From contig NZ_NRQY01000001.1 in NCBI RefSeq assembly GCF_003996855.1, positions 1,256,887 through 1,320,886 on the forward strand: a stretch of DNA of 64,000 nt. The letters are read 5' to 3'. Positions 44,558 through 55,176 of the stretch are shown piece after piece. This DNA is from Morganella morganii. GTDB lineage: Bacteria; Pseudomonadota; Gammaproteobacteria; Enterobacterales; Enterobacteriaceae. Position 1 is the first letter of the stretch. Each line of letters starts with the position of its first letter. The notes under the pieces were generated by a model. That model saw nothing but the letters and a program-made list of their open reading frames with translations. It was not told the origin of the DNA and searched no databases. The translations under genes were made by a program, and so were the position numbers.

Positions 44558-47146
44558 ATGAGTAACATCAAAAAGGTTTTCACACATACGCCGGTCTATT
44601 TTGCTGTGCTTGCAGCCGTTACGTGTTTTTTCCCTGCGGGAACCGCCGGTGCGAAACCTTCCTTTAACGCCGCGTTTTTAACCGACGACCTGTCTGATGC
44701 GGATGTCTCTGATTTATCCCGCTTTGAATCGGGCGGCTATCAGCCACCCGGTAATTACCTGGTTGAACTGTCCGTTAATAATGATTTTGTCTCCTCCTCT
44801 GAAATCACCTTTACCGAGCTGAAAAATAAAGAGGGTGAGCCTTATTTATTCCCCTGCTTCAGTGCAGAGACCATTATCGGTTTCGGGGTAAATATCGCCC
44901 GTCCGGAGGAATTAACCGCGCAGGATAAGCAATGCTTTCCGTTTACCGAAAAAATTCCCGGTTCAGAATATCACTTTGATTTTCAGAAACAGCGGCTGAT
45001 GCTCAGTTTCCCTCAGGCCAGCCTCTCCGGGCAGGCACGCGGCTATATTCCGCCGGACAGATGGGAATCCGGTATTCCGGCGCTGTTTATGAACTATTTC
45101 GCGTCCGGGAATAATAACTCGGACAATACCAGCAGCTACTACGTGAACCTGAACTCAGGATTTAACCTCGGTGCTTGGCAGTTCCGTCAGTCCGGCTCCT
45201 GGAATTACAACAAAGGTAAAAACACCAGTAACAGCCAGTGGCGCAGCCTGATGAACTATGTTCAGCGGCCGATCATCGCCCTGAAAAGCCAGCTGGTCAT
45301 CGGTGACGGCAACTCGGACGGCAGTGTCTTTGACTCTGCCGGGTTCCGTGGTGTGCGGCTGTTTTCTGTCGATAATATGTATCCGGACAGCCAGCAGGGT
45401 TATGCCCCGACCGTGCGTGGTATGGCGAAAACCGATGCCAAGGTGGTTATCCGCCAGAACGGTTATGTGATTTATCAGGTGTATGTTCCGCCGGGTCCGT
45501 TTGTCATTAATGACTTAAATCCGGCCACTTCCAGTGGTGACTTACAGGTTACCATCGAGGAGAAAGACGGCACGCAGCAGCAGTATGTCGTACCCTATTC
45601 GACACTGCCGGTGCTCCAGCGTGAAGGCCGTGTGAAATATGATGTGATGGCCGGGGAATTCCGCAGCGGTAACAGTAACCAGGATAAGCCAACATTTGTC
45701 CAGGCGACACTGCTGGCCGGTCTGACACGGGATATCTCTGTTTATACCGGGACGCAGCTGGCGGATAAATATAAATCCGTACTGGTGGGTGTCGGCCAGA
45801 ATATCGGTCGTTTTGGTGCATTTTCATTCGATGTCACCCATGCAAACAGTGAACTGGCGGACGGCTCAAATCACAGCGGGCAGTCATTCCGTTTCCTGTA
45901 TGCAAAATCTCTGAACACCACCGGAACCACGTTCCAGTTATTGGGTTACCGCTATTCCACCAAGGGCTTCTATACCTTAAACGATGTCGCGTATAAACAG
46001 ATGTCCGGGTATGAATATGCCCCGGATGGCGAAGATGGTAATACCGGCAAGCCGATCATTATTAATTATCACAACCTGCTCTATAACAAAAAAGGGCGTT
46101 TTCAGGTCAATATTTCGCAATCATTTGATCAGTACGGCTCGCTCTATGTATCCGGTAACCAGCAATCTTACTGGAACCGCAGCGGCAAAGATGAATGGTA
46201 TCAGGCCGGGTATTCCAACAGCTGGAACGGGATAAATTACTCCGTTTCCCTGAGCACCACCAAGGCACTGGAACTCAAAGAGCGCGATAACATGCTGTCA
46301 GTGAATGTGTCCGTGCCGTTTTCCTCATTCTCATCGCGTAATGCGCGCAGTAATGATGCCTTTAATAACGCCTATGCCACCTTCTCCGCCACCAATAACT
46401 CCGGCGGCCGGGACGCTTACCGCGTCGGCATGAACGGCACGCTGCTGGAAGCCAGAAACCTGAGCTATTCCGTATCACAGGGACATGTCAGCCAGCAGGG
46501 TTATAACGGCTCGGCCGGCCTGGATTATCAGGGCACCTACGGCGACTTCGGGATCAGCTATAACTACGACCCGGATCAGAACCAGCTGAACTACCGGGCT
46601 TCGGGTGCGGTACTGCTGCATGAGAACGGGTTTACATTCGGCCAGTCAATCAATGACACCACCGTGCTGGTCAAAGCGCCGGGTGCTGCCGGTGTGGCGG
46701 TGGAAAACTATACCGGGGTGAAAACGGACTGGCGTGGTTACGCCATCATCCCTTATGCCTCCGCCTACAGGAACAACCGTATTGCCCTGAATCCGGACTC
46801 ATTTAATGACAATACGGAAATTAAAAATAACGTACAGAACGTGGTGCCGATCAGCGGCGCTGTCGCCCGTGCCACGTTTGAGACCAGTATCGGGATCCGA
46901 GCGCTGCTCACCCTGACACACAACGGCAAACCAATCCGCTTCGGCAGTATGGTGCAGGAAACCGGCTCTCAGATCAGCAGCATCGCTGATGATGACGGGC
47001 GTGTGTATTTAACCGGCCTGCCGCTGACCGGGAAATTACTGGTGCAGTGGGGAAATCAGCCGGGTGACCAGTGCACTGCGGATTATGATTTTACCCGTCA
47101 GGAAATCAAAGGGCCGTTACTCCGGACCGCGCTTGAATGTAAATAG
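44558..47146 (+). CDS. Fimbrial outer-membrane usher, operon 2
   Basis: 862 residues, a full-length FimD/PapC-type usher with signal peptide, N-terminal periplasmic domain (FNAAFLTDDLSDADVSDLSRFE), 24-strand barrel with plug (NGYVIYQVYVPPGPF), and C-terminal domains with the paired cysteines (CTADYD, ALECK). Unlike the other two ushers in the window it has no lesion. Start at 44558 is supported by AGGGTGAA. It recruits chaperone-subunit complexes and secretes the growing pilus. Confidence 0.94.
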   Translation: MSNIKKVFTHTPVYFAVLAAVTCFFPAGTAGAKPSFNAAFLTDDLSDADVSDLSRFESGGYQPPGNYLVELSVNNDFVSSSEITFTELKNKEGEPYLFPCFSAETIIGFGVNIARPEELTAQDKQCFPFTEKIPGSEYHFDFQKQRLMLSFPQASLSGQARGYIPPDRWESGIPALFMNYFASGNNNSDNTSSYYVNLNSGFNLGAWQFRQSGSWNYNKGKNTSNSQWRSLMNYVQRPIIALKSQLVIGDGNSDGSVFDSAGFRGVRLFSVDNMYPDSQQGYAPTVRGMAKTDAKVVIRQNGYVIYQVYVPPGPFVINDLNPATSSGDLQVTIEEKDGTQQQYVVPYSTLPVLQREGRVKYDVMAGEFRSGNSNQDKPTFVQATLLAGLTRDISVYTGTQLADKYKSVLVGVGQNIGRFGAFSFDVTHANSELADGSNHSGQSFRFLYAKSLNTTGTTFQLLGYRYSTKGFYTLNDVAYKQMSGYEYAPDGEDGNTGKPIIINYHNLLYNKKGRFQVNISQSFDQYGSLYVSGNQQSYWNRSGKDEWYQAGYSNSWNGINYSVSLSTTKALELKERDNMLSVNVSVPFSSFSSRNARSNDAFNNAYATFSATNNSGGRDAYRVGMNGTLLEARNLSYSVSQGHVSQQGYNGSAGLDYQGTYGDFGISYNYDPDQNQLNYRASGAVLLHENGFTFGQSINDTTVLVKAPGAAGVAVENYTGVKTDWRGYAIIPYASAYRNNRIALNPDSFNDNTEIKNNVQNVVPISGAVARATFETSIGIRALLTLTHNGKPIRFGSMVQETGSQISSIADDDGRVYLTGLPLTGKLLVQWGNQPGDQCTADYDFTRQEIKGPLLRTALECK

Positions 47147-47153
47147 AGAGTTA

Positions 47154-48155
47154 ATGATGAAAAAGAGATATGCAATCCCGTTATTAATGGCATTTTTACC
47201 TCTTCCGGCGCTGGCAGTGGTATGCAGTAATGCCTCCGGCGGGGTCAGTGAAGTGTATTATGATCTGACAGACAGCTTTACTTCCGCCAATAACCAGGTC
47301 GGTCAGGTAAAAATATTAACCAAAAACTTCAGTGAACGGGTTGAGGGGATCTGCCCGGTTCACTCCGGTAATAACCGGACAATGCGAAGCTATGTCGCCA
47401 ATATGCCTGTAGTGGAAACGGAAGGGAAATATAAATACCTCCAGCTGAATGATTATCTGCGCGGGGCGATGAGTATTATTGACAGCTCCGCCGGTACTTT
47501 TTATCCGCCCCAGGACTATGTTCTGATGGGAAATCACCCGAACGTTACCAAGGGAAAACCGTTCGGTATCATGGACAGTAATTTTACATTCCGTCTGAAA
47601 GTGACCCGCCGTTTTGTTGATCAGGTGGTGATCCCGAAAAAGACGCTGTTTACCGTATATGTCACCACGGCAAATACCGACCCGTTAAGCACTCCCGTCT
47701 ACACCATCAGCTACAGCGGCATTATTAATGTGCCGCAGCAATGCAAAGTCGGGGTTAATGATATTGTGGTGATTAACTTCGGCAAAATCGGCTCGCAATT
47801 ATTCAGCCAGGCCGGTGCCGGTAATAAGCCAGCTACGGTAAATAAAAAACTCGAAAATATCGCGATACAGTGTACCAACGTAGAAGCCAAAGCTTATCTG
47901 ACACTGCGTATCGAAGCCGAAAAAGTCAACGGTAATATGATTGTCTCTGATAACCCGGATGTCGGTTTTATGGTTGGTGATAAAGACGGCAACGCATTAA
48001 CGCCGAATAATATCGGCAGTGTTATTCCGTTCCAGCTCGATGGTGCCGGATCGGCCCGGACGGCAATTACCGCCTGGCCTGTCAGCGTGACAGGAAATAA
48101 ACCGAAAGAAGGTGTTTTCCAATCCCGCGGATATTTACGCGTAGACTACGAATAA
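47154..48155 (+). CDS. Fimbrial tip adhesin, operon 2 (PmfE-like)
   Basis: 333 residues with signal peptide cleaved near LA-VVC. The N-terminal half (to about residue 195) is a lectin-like region with several cysteines. The C-terminal half is a pilin domain (QQCKVGVNDIVVINFGKIG, IQCTNVEAK, ending GYLRVDYE). Size and place after the usher fit a two-domain tip adhesin. Its paralogue is 50144-51145. Receptor unknown. ATG ATG at 47154/47157 offers two close starts. Confidence 0.85.
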   Translation: MMKKRYAIPLLMAFLPLPALAVVCSNASGGVSEVYYDLTDSFTSANNQVGQVKILTKNFSERVEGICPVHSGNNRTMRSYVANMPVVETEGKYKYLQLNDYLRGAMSIIDSSAGTFYPPQDYVLMGNHPNVTKGKPFGIMDSNFTFRLKVTRRFVDQVVIPKKTLFTVYVTTANTDPLSTPVYTISYSGIINVPQQCKVGVNDIVVINFGKIGSQLFSQAGAGNKPATVNKKLENIAIQCTNVEAKAYLTLRIEAEKVNGNMIVSDNPDVGFMVGDKDGNALTPNNIGSVIPFQLDGAGSARTAITAWPVSVTGNKPKEGVFQSRGYLRVDYE

Positions 48156-48166
48156 CAGGCACGGTA

Positions 48167-48700
48167 ATGAAAAAAAGAATAAAACACGCTCTGTTTCCCC
48201 TGCTTTCCGGATGGCTGCTGATCCATTCCGCTGCCGCCTATGAACTTGGCCGGGTGAATATTGAGTTGTCCGGTGAAATTGTGGCTTACAGCTGCGGGGT
48301 TGAAGTCTCTCAGGCAAATAAAAAAGTTGAGCTGGGGCGCTGGGCACTGAAGAATTTCCGTGCCGCCGGTGATAAAACACAATCCATGCCGTTCAGTTTT
48401 CAGTTACAGAACTGCCCGCCCTCTTCTGCTGTCACCTTTGTTTTCAGCGGTAAGAAAGATAAAACGGACAGCTCATTGCTGGCCATAAATGAAGGTGCAA
48501 GTGCGGCGAGGTCTGTGGCGGTGGAAATCCTCGACAGTCAAAAAAACCGGCTGCCTATGGAGACCAAAAGCCCGAAAATCGCCATGGATATTAACGGTAA
48601 CGGTCAGGCGCAATTTTATGCCAATTATATCGCCACCGCTGACCGCCCGACTCCCGGCATTGCCGATGCGGATGCTACTTTTATGATTACTTATGATTAA
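48167..48700 (+). CDS. Minor fimbrial subunit, operon 2
   Basis: 177 residues with signal peptide (AAA-YELG) and pilin features: NIELSGEIVAYSCGVEVSQ, LQNCPPSS, and an ATFMITYD end. Twelve bases after the adhesin stop; probably an adaptor or terminator subunit. Last gene of operon 2. Similar in place and form to 49566-50126 of operon 3. Confidence 0.88.
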   Translation: MKKRIKHALFPLLSGWLLIHSAAAYELGRVNIELSGEIVAYSCGVEVSQANKKVELGRWALKNFRAAGDKTQSMPFSFQLQNCPPSSAVTFVFSGKKDKTDSSLLAINEGASAARSVAVEILDSQKNRLPMETKSPKIAMDINGNGQAQFYANYIATADRPTPGIADADATFMITYD

Positions 48701-48764
48701 TCCCGTCACAACAATATTTTGCGGATGACCGTCTCTGCATTTATGTGCAGAGACGGAGAATAAA

Positions 48765-49541
48765 TTAAAAGTGATACCGGATACCGGCGTACAGCAAATG
48801 TAATTTAACATCCGTATTGGTATAACCTGTTGCGGTATTAAGACCATTATGCGCCGTAATTCTGTTTTCTGCCGATCCGGCATCCGTATATGAATAACCG
48901 GTATCCAGCGAAATATTATCATTAATATTCCAGGAAATACCGGCACCGGCAGACCAGGCCAGATTAGTCACACTTTTTGATGCCCCGGCACTAAGCGCCT
49001 GCCCGGCCACATTGGTATCCCAGGAAACATCATTACGGATAAATGCAGCACCGGCCCCGGCCATCAGATAAGCACTAATATCATTATTAACCGGAATGTC
49101 ATAATACACATTCACCATCAGGGTATCGGCTTTCGTTTTCATATACAGCGAAGACTCTGACGGTAACGGAAAGGTGTTATTTTTCTGATTATGCCAGTAG
49201 CCGGAAACAGACGGTGAAAAAGACATATTATCATCCTGCTGCCCGTAATGCTGAAATGCGAGTTCAACACGGACAGGCTGATAAGTATCAGCGGTAAACT
49301 GATACCCTACCGCGATCCCCGGCGAAAAAGCAGTCTCTGTGATATTTTTCAGATTTTCTTTTTCAATATTATATGACAGCGCTCCCGCTGTCATACCCGA
49401 GCCCTGTAATGAATTATCTGTTGTTTTTAACACCCCCGCACCTGCCTTGGCCGAAATATAAAAACCCGGCTGAGATGCGGAAAATGCATGTGCGGAAGCC
49501 AGTGCCAGCAGGCAGCCTGTCAGTAATTTACTCTTTATCAT
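48765..49541 (-). CDS. Outer-membrane beta-barrel protein
   Basis: 258 residues with signal peptide (AFS-ASQ). Alternating hydrophobic strands (GFYISAKAGAGVL, GIAVGYQF, VNVYYDI, YAGIRYHF) and a C-terminal phenylalanine show an eight-strand-type barrel of the OmpX/opacity class. It lies between the 3' ends of the two mirror-image fimbrial operons, on the operon 3 strand. Role in adhesion or serum resistance is possible but not shown. Confidence 0.8.
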   Translation of the reverse strand: MIKSKLLTGCLLALASAHAFSASQPGFYISAKAGAGVLKTTDNSLQGSGMTAGALSYNIEKENLKNITETAFSPGIAVGYQFTADTYQPVRVELAFQHYGQQDDNMSFSPSVSGYWHNQKNNTFPLPSESSLYMKTKADTLMVNVYYDIPVNNDISAYLMAGAGAAFIRNDVSWDTNVAGQALSAGASKSVTNLAWSAGAGISWNINDNISLDTGYSYTDAGSAENRITAHNGLNTATGYTNTDVKLHLLYAGIRYHF

Positions 49542-49565
49542 TATTTGGTTCCCGAATAATCAATA

Positions 49566-50126
49566 TTAAAGATATTCCAGTGTAAAGGTTGCCTGTGAAT
49601 TTGCGGTACCTGCACCGACCGGATTACCTGTGGCGACATATTGCGCATAAAACTCCAGCGGAATAATCGTATAATCCGGACTAACCGGATATATAATGGT
49701 TTCAGAATTGGGTTTTACAACATTCTTATTTCTGTCAAGAATAGAGATCCCTATATTTCTGGCAGTACTGCCGGCATCAAGTTTAAACAGTGTATTATTT
49801 ACAGAATCCGCCGTACCTGAAAATTTTACTTTTACGCCGGTTGCCAGCGGCCCGCAGTCAATCAGGTTAATGACAAACCGCTTAGGCGGCACGCCCCGCG
49901 GTGTTTCCTGAAATTGCTTTACCGCCCATGTTCCCAGGTCAACCGTCTGGTTCATTGTGCCCGGTGTAATGGTGCAGGCATTGGAAACCAGATTGGCTTT
50001 CATGATTAAGTTAATACTGCCGATATCCGAAACAGCAGCAGAGCTGAATAACGTCGTCAGTAAAAAAATCAGACTTCCTTTTCTGCGCCCTGTTCCGGAA
50101 AAATCATTATTTGTACTTTTCATCAT
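49566..50126 (-). CDS. Minor fimbrial subunit, operon 3
   Basis: 186 residues with an N-terminal export signal and pilin form: NLIMKANLVSNACTITPG, LIDCGPLAT, and the ATFTLEYL end. The gene is intact although its operon is broken upstream. It follows the tip adhesin as in operon 2. Confidence 0.85.
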   Translation of the reverse strand: MMKSTNNDFSGTGRRKGSLIFLLTTLFSSAAVSDIGSINLIMKANLVSNACTITPGTMNQTVDLGTWAVKQFQETPRGVPPKRFVINLIDCGPLATGVKVKFSGTADSVNNTLFKLDAGSTARNIGISILDRNKNVVKPNSETIIYPVSPDYTIIPLEFYAQYVATGNPVGAGTANSQATFTLEYL

Positions 50127-50143
50127 CTGTATCCTCCGGAGAA

Positions 50144-51145
50144 TTACGGGAAATCAATCCGCAAATAAGCCTGTGATGTTACCGGTCCTTCATCAGGCCT
50201 GACGCCTGTCACACTGGCCGGATAAACCCGGATACGTGCATTCGCCCGTGTATTTCCGTCAAGATAAAAAGGAATAAAACTCGACAGACTGTTGGGTGTC
50301 AGTTCCTTATCACTGCTGTCAGTGACAATAAACCCGACATCACTGTTATCGGAAATCACAATATTTCCCGCAACGTTATTAGCCTGCAAACGCATATTCA
50401 GGTTTGTTCCTGAGGCAATATTATCGCAGGTCACCGATAACGTGCTTTCCTTCGGATTGATATTCTGTGCTCTGGCTCCCGCCGTTTTAAATGCCCCGGT
50501 TGATATATTCCCGAAATCCACAATAACGGTTTGTCCGGCATTAATGGAGCAAGTCTGCGGAACCGTAATATTCAGAGATAAATAAATATTCTGCACTACC
50601 TGGGGTGAAGCACAGTTATCCGGCTGGCAAAAACCGAACTGACCAATCAGGATATTTTTTGAATAGGTACCACTGACAATTTTCCGGTCAATACGGATCC
50701 GGCTCTGCCAATCACGAGCAAATATAGTAATGTTCCCGCCATTATTATAATCTACCGGTGTACAGTTTCCGTTACCGTAAACCCGTTCATTAAAAGGCAC
50801 ATAGATTTTTCCAGTGCTTCCGATACAGGGAGAATCCCGCCCCAGTGCCACAGAAATATAATCATCAACCCGTTTGAATTGCCAGTTAGTTGCATGAGAC
50901 TGCGGTGACGGAATTGTATCACCATTAAATTTCGCCCATTGCATAAGATAACCATTATGTGTTGCCTTCATGTGGACATCAGGCGATGTTATTGTGTTAC
51001 TGTTAATCTGTGCACCGGTATCATTTTCATTTGATGCCAGATTTTGCTCTATCTTAAGATAGACATCATTACATCCTGAAGTACAGGTTACCGCATAGCT
51101 GTTTGCACAAAACAGAAGTAAACCTGATAACATTATATTACGCAT
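50144..51145 (-). CDS. Fimbrial tip adhesin, operon 3
   Basis: 333 residues, the same length as its operon 2 counterpart, with signal peptide (SYA-VTC), a cysteine-rich N-terminal domain and a pilin domain (PQTCSINAGQTVIVDFGNIS, ending AYLRIDFP). The lectin-like halves differ more than the pilin halves, suggesting different receptors. Gene intact, but the usher ahead of it is not. Confidence 0.85.
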   Translation of the reverse strand: MRNIMLSGLLLFCANSYAVTCTSGCNDVYLKIEQNLASNENDTGAQINSNTITSPDVHMKATHNGYLMQWAKFNGDTIPSPQSHATNWQFKRVDDYISVALGRDSPCIGSTGKIYVPFNERVYGNGNCTPVDYNNGGNITIFARDWQSRIRIDRKIVSGTYSKNILIGQFGFCQPDNCASPQVVQNIYLSLNITVPQTCSINAGQTVIVDFGNISTGAFKTAGARAQNINPKESTLSVTCDNIASGTNLNMRLQANNVAGNIVISDNSDVGFIVTDSSDKELTPNSLSSFIPFYLDGNTRANARIRVYPASVTGVRPDEGPVTSQAYLRIDFP

Positions 51146-51173
51146 AATTAAAACTCACTTTATCAGATAAGTG

Positions 51174-53778
51174 TTATAAACAGCGGGCACTGATATTGCT
51201 GATCGGGGTGTTATTACCGGCTGTTAAATGATATTCAGCCGTGCATTGTGAATCTGCACTGTTTCCCCAGACAATATTCAGTTTCCCTTTTTCCGGCAGA
51301 CCTGACATAAATGCAACCCCATCTTCTCCGACAATATTTGCTTTACCGGTATTGTCATCGCTGACTATTGCCCCGAACGGCACCACTTTTCCGTTTTTCT
51401 GCAATAGCGTCACCATTGCTTTCAGGCCAATACGGGATTTGAAATTCGCTTTCACAATAGCGCCCTGAACCGGAACCACATAATCCAGTTCTGCATTATC
51501 CGGTAATGTGGTGATATCCAGTGCAACACGGTTATTCCGGTAAGCAGTTGCATTCGGGATAACGGCATAGCCCCGCCAGTCAGTGAAAACACCAGTTTCA
51601 TTTTCAACGGATGTATCCTTAACACCCGGCGCTTCAACTAATATATTGGTCTGGCCGAGCGGCTGACTTAATGTAATACCATTCTGATGTGCCAGAACAC
51701 CGCCGCGGACAGTATAGGTCACTTGCTGCCAATTTTTTCCGTAATTATAACCAGCCCCGGCCTCGCCATATCCGCCCTGGTAATTAACAGATGCACTTCC
51801 GGATGCACTTTCACCTTTATTCGCATATCCTTGCTGAACGTTATAATTAAGGTTATTGTCCTCAAGTAACGTACCTGAAATACCCAGCCGCTGAGAAACC
51901 TTATTATTATCGTCCCTTGTCAGCGTATAAGTAGAATAGATATTATTCCGTGAACCGGTAATATCCGCAGCATCCCCGCCGCCAAACCAGCGACTCAGCG
52001 GTATTGAAATATTAAAAGCAATGCGTTTATCTTTATCCGATAATCCGACGGATTTATTTTGTGACCAGTTTAAACCATAGGTAATATCTTCCAGGTTACC
52101 GTTATAACCCAGCTGAAGTGATTGATCTGTTTCACTGGTTCCCCAGTATGTCTGGTGACTACCGGTAATATAAACAGATCCGTAACCATCAAACTGTGGC
52201 TGATATTAATCTGATACTGTCCCTGTTTGGTATAATAGAGGTTATGATAGTCAATGATTTCAGCGTCTTTATATTCAGGACCATCCTGAGTCCTGATGTT
52301 ATAGCCGCTCATCTGTTTATAACTGGTTTCACTTAATGTGTAATACCCTTTGGTGGAATAGCGGTATCCCATCAGCTGAAAGTTTGTGCCCAGTTCATTC
52401 AGCGACTTGGCATATAAAAACCGGATAGATTGTCCCTGTTTATGCTCACCATTAGGTAAACGGCTGTTTGCCTGTGTAATATCCGCTGAGATTGCCCCCC
52501 ATACACCGAGGTTTTTCCCGGCACCGGCAGAGAACGCACGGTAATTATCCGATAACTGTGTCCCGCCATATACCGTCACACCTTCTGAAAAACCGTGGCT
52601 GATAGTTCCCTGCCAGAAATCCGGACTATTTTGCATAGATGAGCCGGAACGGAATTCCCCGGCAGTTAATTCATATTTTGTCCGGCCTTCACGCTGTAAC
52701 ATCGGTACAGCAGAATACGGCACCGTAAACTGATTAATCGTGCCATTATTTTCTTTCACCGTGACATCTAAATTACCGCTGCTGGATGTTGCATACAGAT
52801 CTTTGATTTCAAATGCGCCGGGGGAAACATAGGACTGGTAAATAACATAGCCATTCTGACGAATAGTGACCTGTGCATTACTGTTGGCAACCCCTCTTAC
52901 TGTCGGAGCAAAACCACGCATACTGTCCGGCAGCATATTATCATCAGACGCCAGTTTTACCCCTCTGAAACCCACACTGTCGAAGATATCATTTTCAGTA
53001 AAACTATCACCAATGGTCATCTGACTTTTCAGCGGAATGATCGCCTTTTATACATAAGTACGAATATTATTCCACTGACTGTTATCTGTACGACGGTCGG
53101 ACGTATAATTCCAGGTACTGGCGTTTCTCAGTTGCCACGAACCGAGGTTAATGCCGCTGCCCAGATTTAAAAAATAGTTGTTATATCTTGCATCATTTTT
53201 AGTATTTTTACTGTGACTGCCGGTAAAACCATAATTCAGTAACAGGGCATTAATGCCATCCTGCCATTCTGATGGCGGAATATAACCCCGGATATTATTG
53301 ATAAATGCAGCCTGCGGAATATCCACATGCAATTTCTGATCTTCGAAATCAAAGCGGGTCTGCGATTTATCGTATGTTGCCCGGAAATCCACACAGCTGT
53401 CATTCAGTAATACGGCTTTACTGATGTCAATATTATATTTTCAAACCAGTCTGTGGTTAAGCAGGGTATTAAACCTGAATCATCCTTATCCGATTTTATT
53501 TTACCGTCCTTTTCATTACTGACAAATAAAACATCCTGTGTTGCCACATACTCACCGTTAAGAAATACCTCAACCCGGTATTCACCCGCTGCTTGTCCCA
53601 GGCCTTTATCAAACCGGCTCAGATCGGCAACTTCATTACCGTTATCTGACAGAAATGCAGGGTTAAAAAATTCATCTGCATAACCGTTCTTAATAATGAC
53701 CATGTTGCCTGTTATCATTGCACATGAAAGCATTAACATTATCTTGTTAAATTTAAAGCATGGCAATTCTTTCTGCAT
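51174..53778 (-). pseudogene. Fimbrial usher, operon 3, with three lesions
   Basis: A FimD/PapC-type usher broken in three places. Near 53436 one base is missing, so FEN-YNIDIS...CVDFRATY changes frame. At 53048-53050 an in-frame TAA replaces the glutamine of the YVQ-K-IIPLKS segment (CAA to TAA). At 52191-52193 a run of four T has become three, and the frame shifts inside ISHSFDGYG. Between and after these points all pieces are usher sequence, and the C-terminal part is open to 51174. No functional usher can be made, so operon 3 should not assemble pili. Confidence 0.9.
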
Positions 53779-53812
53779 AAAATGCGCTCCGTATAAAATA
53801 AGATAATAATGG

Positions 53813-54514
53813 TTAATTTGAATTAACGCTGATTACCGGTGTATTGGCACCATAGTCATTAATGGTCTGATACGATATTTTTCCCGCAACAGGTTTTGTT
53901 GTATTAATTATTTTTTCGGCGAATGGTGCGATCATAAAACCATCTATTTTTTGATCAGCAACTGTCATATTTATCACAGTCAGGTAATAAGGTGACGGGT
54001 TAGTAACATTTAATCCTCCGCTGACCTTATTAAATTTAAGCATTTTATACGCATCACCCACCTTTACCGGCAAACCTTCCGGACGGACAAACATCTTAAT
54101 TCTCGCCAGAACAGCAATTTGCAGTACGTTTTTATCAGCTATCTGTTCGCGTTCAACCGACGGGATTGCTTTACTGTTCAGCCAGAATAAACTCTCTCTG
54201 TCTTTGGGTAAATTTGCACCTGTATTAATGATCTTTATTGTATTCTCACTTTTTGGCTTACTGACAAACAAAGGAGGGGTAACCGTAAATAACTTTGTTT
54301 TTTTATCAGAGGCATCATCTATCCAGGACTGAATCAAAAAACGATTCTTTTCATCAGTATTCGTTACCGCCAGAGAGACCTGTTTTTCCTCCATAGGATA
54401 AATAATACGGGTTGCACCTAAAGCAATCCCGCCGGCTGAAGCCATAGCCGGAAAAAGTAATACGACGATGAAAGAAAATATTATTTTTCTCATTTTAAAT
54501 TTTGACTTATACAT
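53813..54514 (-). CDS. Fimbrial chaperone, operon 3
   Basis: 233 residues, PapD-like: GIALGATRIIYPMEEKQVSLAV, LPKDRESLFWLNSKAIP and the intact TINDYGAN ending, with a signal peptide. Close paralogue of 43816-44514. GGGG nine bases ahead supports the ATG at 54514. Intact. Confidence 0.9.
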   Translation of the reverse strand: MYKSKFKMRKIIFSFIVVLLFPAMASAGGIALGATRIIYPMEEKQVSLAVTNTDEKNRFLIQSWIDDASDKKTKLFTVTPPLFVSKPKSENTIKIINTGANLPKDRESLFWLNSKAIPSVEREQIADKNVLQIAVLARIKMFVRPEGLPVKVGDAYKMLKFNKVSGGLNVTNPSPYYLTVINMTVADQKIDGFMIAPFAEKIINTTKPVAGKISYQTINDYGANTPVISVNSN

Positions 54515-54545
54515 TACTTAAATCCCCGCAGAGAGTATTTAATTA

Positions 54546-55089
54546 TTATTTATATGTTAAATTAAACCATATTGACGCATTTGCTTTTCCGCCTGTCACC
54601 TGCATATCCGTTGCTCTGTATCTGGCGTTAAAATTCAATATGTTTTCACCTTCATGAAAGTCAATCCATTTTGATGGTATATTATCGGGAATAACAATAT
54701 CTCCGTCGCTATCGAGAATGGCAATACCTACACCTTTTGCCGTTTCGTCGCTATCCTCAAGCTTAATTATCTGCGGATCTTTCTCATTAATATAGCCAAA
54801 GACAGAAAGCCCTACTTTATTACTTACCGCAGTACTGCAATTCGTTATTACTATTTTGAACGGAATATTACCTGAATAACTTCCGGTTCCTTTAAACTGA
54901 TTAGTTCTGAATTCCCCCCATATCAATAACATCGTTTTCACTGTTTGTTGAAAGGGCACACCCGGCCTCCACCAGTCCTCCTCTTAAATGCACCATTCCC
55001 CCGTCAATAATGGTATGCGTGTTATTTCCGGCATAGGTGCCGGCAGAAAAACCGCACAACAAAAATACCGTGCTGATTAATTTATGCAT
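54546..55089 (-). pseudogene. Second fimbrial subunit of operon 3, frameshifted in a G tract
   Basis: A pilin-like subunit: signal peptide, TIIDGGMVHLRGGLVEAGCALS, then in a run of six G (54914-54919) the frame is lost. With five G it reads VIDMGEFRTNQFKGTG and continues through a second cysteine segment (VITNCSTA) to an SIWFNLTYK end, about 180 residues. One inserted G explains it. Operon 2 has no equivalent gene between pilin and chaperone. The G run could switch by slippage. Confidence 0.85.
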
Positions 55090-55111
55090 TTATTTTACTC
55101 CAATCGGCAAA

Positions 55112-55137
55112 CAGTGACCCGGTCACCCGGGCCACTG
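55112..55137 (-). promoter_or_regulatory. Hairpin after the operon 3 pilin gene
   Basis: Stem CAGTGACCCGG / CCGGGCCACTG with one mismatch, between pilin and the next subunit gene, without a T-run. Counterpart of the hairpins in operons 1 and 2. Confidence 0.5.
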
Positions 55138-55176
55138 ATAACGCGCTAACGGGTTCGGTAATAAAAGGCGATTTTA

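Noticed and set aside
10348..53050. TAA as a recoded sense codon (alternative genetic code or programmed readthrough)
   Set aside because: TAA ends many intact genes here, and the five in-frame stops include TAG and different original residues, so independent nonsense mutations are simpler.
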